From Strigops habroptila (Eukaryota; Chordata; Aves; Psittaciformes; Psittacidae): a DNA stretch of 64,000 nt. Made by a program: the position numbers and the translations under genes. Shown piece by piece: positions 59,461 through 64,000 of this stretch. Numbering within the stretch: position 1 is the first letter of the stretch; the number at the start of each line of letters is the position of its first letter. Below the pieces are notes generated by a model. It had not been told where the DNA came from, made no database searches, and was given only the letters and a program-made list of their open reading frames with translations. The stretch covers positions 54,863,743 to 54,927,742 of the forward strand of contig NC_044278.2 of NCBI RefSeq assembly GCF_004027225.2. Reading direction: 5' to 3'.

Positions 59461-61985
59461 GTCAAGCAGCATATGTAAACAGCAGACAGCTAAGAAAATT
59501 TCAGAGCCTTATTCAAAACCCAAATACCTACAGAAACAACAGCAACAAACATTTTTCCTTTTTAGATTGTGTCAGAGTAAACAACTAAATTTACCAAATA
59601 AGCTATTAAGTTTATCCTCCTGTTCTGATACTGATGCACTATAGGCTGAAAAATGTAACAGAGCTAGCAGAAAAAAGGATGAGGTATCTCACAGAGTCCG
59701 AATTCATACAGCATATTAGGCAAGACACCAGTGACAAGCGTACAAAATGAATCCTTAAATCCAGCCTAGATTTCGGAACAAAACAGTATCTCCAAGGAGT
59801 AACAGTCATTTCTTCCTGGCTTCAATTTGTTGTAGAGAAAGGTTAAATATATCCATACGCTACTCAGTACCTGTTGAGACCTACACAGAAGGAACAGGCA
59901 ACAAAGAAATTCAAGGAGCTGTAAGGCAAATTTAACCTAGACCTGTGAGATTTTATTTCTTCATGTTTTAAAATAGACTGACAAAAATGGAATTGGCCAC
60001 TGCACTAAGGAAACTTTCAAGTGTGACAAAGAAATAACCTACTTTCTTTATCTTATTAAAAAGAAAAACAGCATCTATGTATGCAAACCAAATGACAAGC
60101 TACACACAAATTTCGGATTAAAATTCTGTACTTATATTTTTACAATATGGCTTGTCTATGTTAAAAAAAAAAAATTAAAAAAGAAATACAAAAAAAGGCA
60201 GAGGCAGGAGGTAGAAATTTCCAAGTCTCCAAAATGTGGTTTATGTAACTGTTAAATTTAGATTAGGAAGCAAATTATCTTGAAAGGTCTCCAGGAAATG
60301 TAGTACAGTAAAACCATTTAAATAGGTCAAATTTCATAGTCAACTGCCAGGGAAATTATGAAATATGAGAAGAGTTAATACAACCTTTCAAATAACTAGA
60401 GGAAGAGAGATCACTCATGTTTGGGTTTTTTATTATTATTTTTTAATATCCTATCCAATCTCACAAAAAGGCTACCTAAACTGGAAAAACACCTACTCAG
60501 AACTTGGATTGGCAGTATGTGCTGCACTGAAAAGGTTTGCAAGCTTAAACAATTCACAGGAAAAGTTCAGCAAAAAAAATTTACATTGTTTCTTTATTTC
60601 GTTCTAACAAGAATGAAAATTTTAAGATTAGTAATATCCTCCTACTGAAGAACCCCCTAATAGAGTGACCACATCTATCCTACCCTCCTCTCACCCCAAA
60701 ATGAAACCTTGATTTATTCTCTGAAGACTTTACTGGGCCTACCACAAAATAAAACTTTTCCTGCCACTACTTCATACTAAGCCTTGGTTAACATAACAAT
60801 CTGTAGCTCAACAAAGCAGGAATGTGCCAGTTTTTACAAACAGCACTACCAGTGACAGCCAATTCCTTTGTCATTAAAGAAATAACGTTAGTAGGCAATG
60901 AAGTACATGTTACAGGAATCTGGATAATAACATGGGTCTGTATGAAGTGCAATAGCAACTACCTAGTCTCAAGCTCTCTTTTCCTTGTACATTACCTTTT
61001 TACACAAGGCAATTGGGCACCTGCCACAAGGATACTGTGTGTTTAAAAACCAGAAAAAGGAACCCAAAATATCATCTTCCAGCACAATTTATCCCTTGAA
61101 ATAGTTAAATTCTGAACTGAAGTCAGCTGATAGATCATAAAACCATGATGAAGAAATCCCAAATATAATCCCCCCCACTCCATCAGTGGATTACAGGCCA
61201 AAAGGGAACCCTGACATTATTTCATGTGCCCTTCTACAAAGATGATTCATCATTTGGTCTACTGCAAAGCACTTAATGCCCTTCATTTTGCTTTGGGAGT
61301 TTCAAAAGAGGGTAAGTGATGCTACTTCACATTTATAACATGCTTTGACGATACAATAAAATACAGCACACCCAGAGCACAACTGCCTTTCCTACCTTGA
61401 AAACAGTAGTGCAGCTTTTAATTTCCAGTGCCACATCCATGCGAAGACCCACCGTGAGGGCAGGTGGGGACAGATTTCCACAAGGCCTTCAGCTAAACCA
61501 CCTCACACCAAGCAGCTTGGTAAAAATCAGAAGTCAGTGGCAGAAGAGCAAGTCACCATCAACACGCACAGCACCACCATTACCTTAACAGCAACTCTCC
61601 AACAGGCCAGAAAGATTAAATGACGCTCTCCTCCCTGTGCTTCCTCGACACCTGGCAGTGACTGAGCAGCTTTATTTTTGTCTCTGAAGCAAGCTGCATG
61701 TGTTGGCCTGTGCACAGAGCAGCCAGGTGGGCCAGGCTGACATGGAAATATTTCTGCCCATTAAACACTGCATCCTGAAAATGATACTGACCTGAGCAAA
61801 ATCAATTTTAAGAAATAAACAACATCAGACTGCCGTTAATGCAAGCAAATACACCTATGCATACGTGGTTCTGCTCCTCTCTGCTTCAGTCCTCGTAATT
61901 ACTTTCTGCTCCTGAACAGAACGTTGTTTTCATACCAGCTGTTTATTAACAGAGCTACCGTTTTCCTAAGAGCAGTAGAGATTTG

Positions 61986-61987
61986 GA

Positions 61988-62022
<35 letters not shown>

Positions 62023-62025
62023 AAA
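61986..62025. repeat. (AC)n followed by poly-A
   Basis: About seven AC units followed by 25 A. Simple sequence in the JADE3 leader intron. Confidence 0.9.
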
Positions 62026-64000
62026 TTATTTCCCTCAAAATACCCCATTGAGTTTGAACGAAAGTCTGCTTTTAAAATAAAAAACAATTAAAAGAAAGCA
62101 CTTCCTCTCGCAACACCACAACCAGCCCCACGCTGTCTAGCATTGCCATGCTCGCAACACCTGAGGTGTGTCTGCCCAGCTGCAGCCCAGTGAACACTTC
62201 TCACCCCCCTCCTGGCTCCTCAAACACCTCCCAGCATTGCTCCCACTCAGGGGAAAAGCTAAAATGAGGGCACAGCCCTCAGGAAAAGGAACCCCTGTCC
62301 TCAGCAGGACACCAACACCCCACTGGTCCTCCCCTTCTGCCTGACCCAGCTGGGCCCACCTCATGGCCAGGGGGAGTGACATTGCTCCCAAATGCAATGA
62401 AACAAGGAACAAGCTCTCAGCAGGAAAGTCAGAGCAGGCATTATCTCGGCTGCCACGCAGCAGGTCAGTGCCTGAGGCCGAGGTGGCCGGCAGGGCAGGC
62501 TGGCAGGGCAGGCCCACAGGACAGGGAGGAGTGCCATGCTGCTGGAGGGAAGCCATCACAGCTCTTGCTTCCTCAGGCCAGCCTCACACAAACAAACCGC
62601 CTCTTGTCAGGCTGTTGGAAACTCCACAGCAGCTAATTCATCCCTGAAGTAATCCCCCAGGAGGCAGGGGCTAGCTCACATACACACCTCTAACTACACA
62701 CATGCACCATATGCCGCAGGAAAGTGCCGATCTGGGGTACACACACGTGGAGGACTTAATCTGCTCCCAAGAGCCCTCAGCAGGGAAGATGCAGTTACTA
62801 ATCATGTGTTATCTGTTTTACAGGGCTCCCTCAGAAGAAAACTTGTACCTGACATTTACACTGAAGCAGCATCTAATAACAAAGGGCCAAAAGAAAAAAA
62901 ACCCCACAAGCCCATATGTACTTACTAAACAAAGATGAAGCTAAGGTCTTTGCTGTAAGACTGGTGTGCACATACTGCTACTAAAAACTGACCAGTACCA
63001 GGTCATTGCACCCAGTGCTAAGCCAGGTAAACAAAGAGATGGCTGCCGAGGGGCTCCCTCAGGGGATTCAACACCCAAAGACAGCCTCATGCACTCTATC
63101 TGCAAGGAGATTGCAGTCATGGGCGCGCCAAACGCTGGCGAGAAACAGGAGCAGCATGCACACGCCTCACCAGTATCACTGAGCAGAAAAGCCTCAGAGA
63201 GCGGTTAGCTGGGCTTTCTATTTTAAGAACTGGTATGATTCACATTACCTTGGCTCTAAGTGTTTTGCAGTCTTTACCATATCCACCCTCACGATAAGCT
63301 CATGTTAAGCAAGCACTGAAAGCTCTGACATTTCAGAGCTGCAGCACAGAGCAGCCATACATCACGCAGGGAGCCTCTGGCAAAGCAGGCAGTTGCATAC
63401 AGGTCTCCCAAGTGCTTATCCCACAACCTCACCGCTCGCTGCCCTTCCTGCTGATGCACACATGGAGTCAAACAGAATAAAAATCCCTGTGATGCACTAA
63501 GTCACCGAGTATTGTCCTGCTGTTGCACTGTGATGAAATTGCTCCACAGCAGGAAGGGGGAATGAAAGAAACTAACAAAAGAGTCACTGGTTAATTGAAA
63601 ATTAGGCAATAACCAGCATTACACTAGTTCAACTGAAGCTGCCACTTTGCTCTATCTGCCTGATGCTGCCAGCAGCTGCCCACTTGTATCTGTTTCTCTG
63701 CTCTCCAGCTGTATTAATGCGTGCTTTCATGACAAAACACAGGTAACAATCTAGCATCACAGCTAGGAACACAGGCAGGAAATTTTACCAGAGAAGGAAG
63801 GATCTAGAAATGGATGCGTTACTGGGATTCCAAAAAACAAATTTTCTATTAATAGTATAGGCAGAAGTTCTCATCTCCTGCAAGATACTTGTTTAAAATA
63901 ATCGGTTATTTTTTTGGTACTTGCAAATAAATAAAGTAGGTTTCACTGTTCTCGTTTTCTTTTCTCCTAAGTCTCAAATAATAAAAGAATCAACAACAGC

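Larger units (their letters stand above)
54242..64000 (-). other. JADE3: Leader intron / upstream part of JADE3
   Basis: About 9.8 kb upstream of the exon holding the start codon. The acceptor at 54242-54243 implies a preceding non-coding exon, but I cannot recognise it or a CpG-rich promoter here, so it probably lies beyond the window. Content: a poly-A run (59410-59457), an (AC)n plus poly-A tract (61986-62025), and a moderately GC-rich patch at about 62140-62560 without dense CpG. No coding gene recognised. Confidence 0.6.

Noticed and set aside
62137-62647. GC-richer patch with open frames on both strands, considered as the JADE3 promoter/first exon
   Set aside because: CpG density looks ordinary and no convincing donor with leader context could be chosen; a promoter call would be a guess.

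Overview
The window is a piece of a bird nuclear genome. Evidence: intron-rich protein genes with GT-AG junctions, several 3'-truncated CR1 LINEs ending in the CR1 tail (ATTCTGTGATTCTATG type), a CpG-rich promoter, and proteins that align from memory with vertebrate regucalcin and JADE3. I cannot name the species. Nothing bacterial, viral or CRISPR-like was seen.

Two genes lie head-to-tail on the minus strand. (1) RGN (regucalcin/SMP30/gluconolactonase) occupies about 745-12800: a short non-coding leader exon in a CpG island with a TATA-like box, then six coding exons that join into exactly 900 nt (299 codons plus stop), the usual length of the family. All four residues known to bind the metal (E18, N103, N154, D204) are present. 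(2) JADE3 (PHF16), the scaffold subunit of the HBO1/KAT7 histone acetyltransferase complex, occupies about 20.1-64 kb: ten coding exons join into 2463 nt (820 codons plus stop), with complete EPL1-like, PHD and extended-PHD regions. Its non-coding first exon and promoter are not recognisable here and probably lie beyond 64000. The order JADE3-RGN in the same orientation matches the human Xp11.3 arrangement.

Layout: 1-744 downstream flank of RGN; 745-12800 RGN; 12370-13060 CpG island; 13061 to about 20100 intergenic with no recognisable gene; about 20100-22614 probable JADE3 3' UTR; 22615-54230 JADE3 coding exons and introns; 54242-64000 JADE3 leader intron. Repeats are CR1 fragments (about 3.2, 8.4, 11.5, 24.1, 26.0, 33.1, 39.4-40.0, 53.4 kb), A/C- or G/T-rich tracts, a 48-nt poly-A and a 16-nt poly-C.

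The two genes have unrelated jobs (calcium/lactone metabolism in the cytosol; chromatin acetylation in the nucleus); their adjacency is ancestral synteny rather than a functional cluster. I see no new biological system. The most interesting signals concern RNA processing: JADE3 coding exons 9 and 7 begin with donor-like hexamers directly after the acceptor AG (recursive-splicing-like), oppositely oriented CR1 copies with 61-68 nt perfect complementary blocks closely bracket exon 9 and exons 7-8, and an out-of-frame AUG overlaps the JADE3 start codon.
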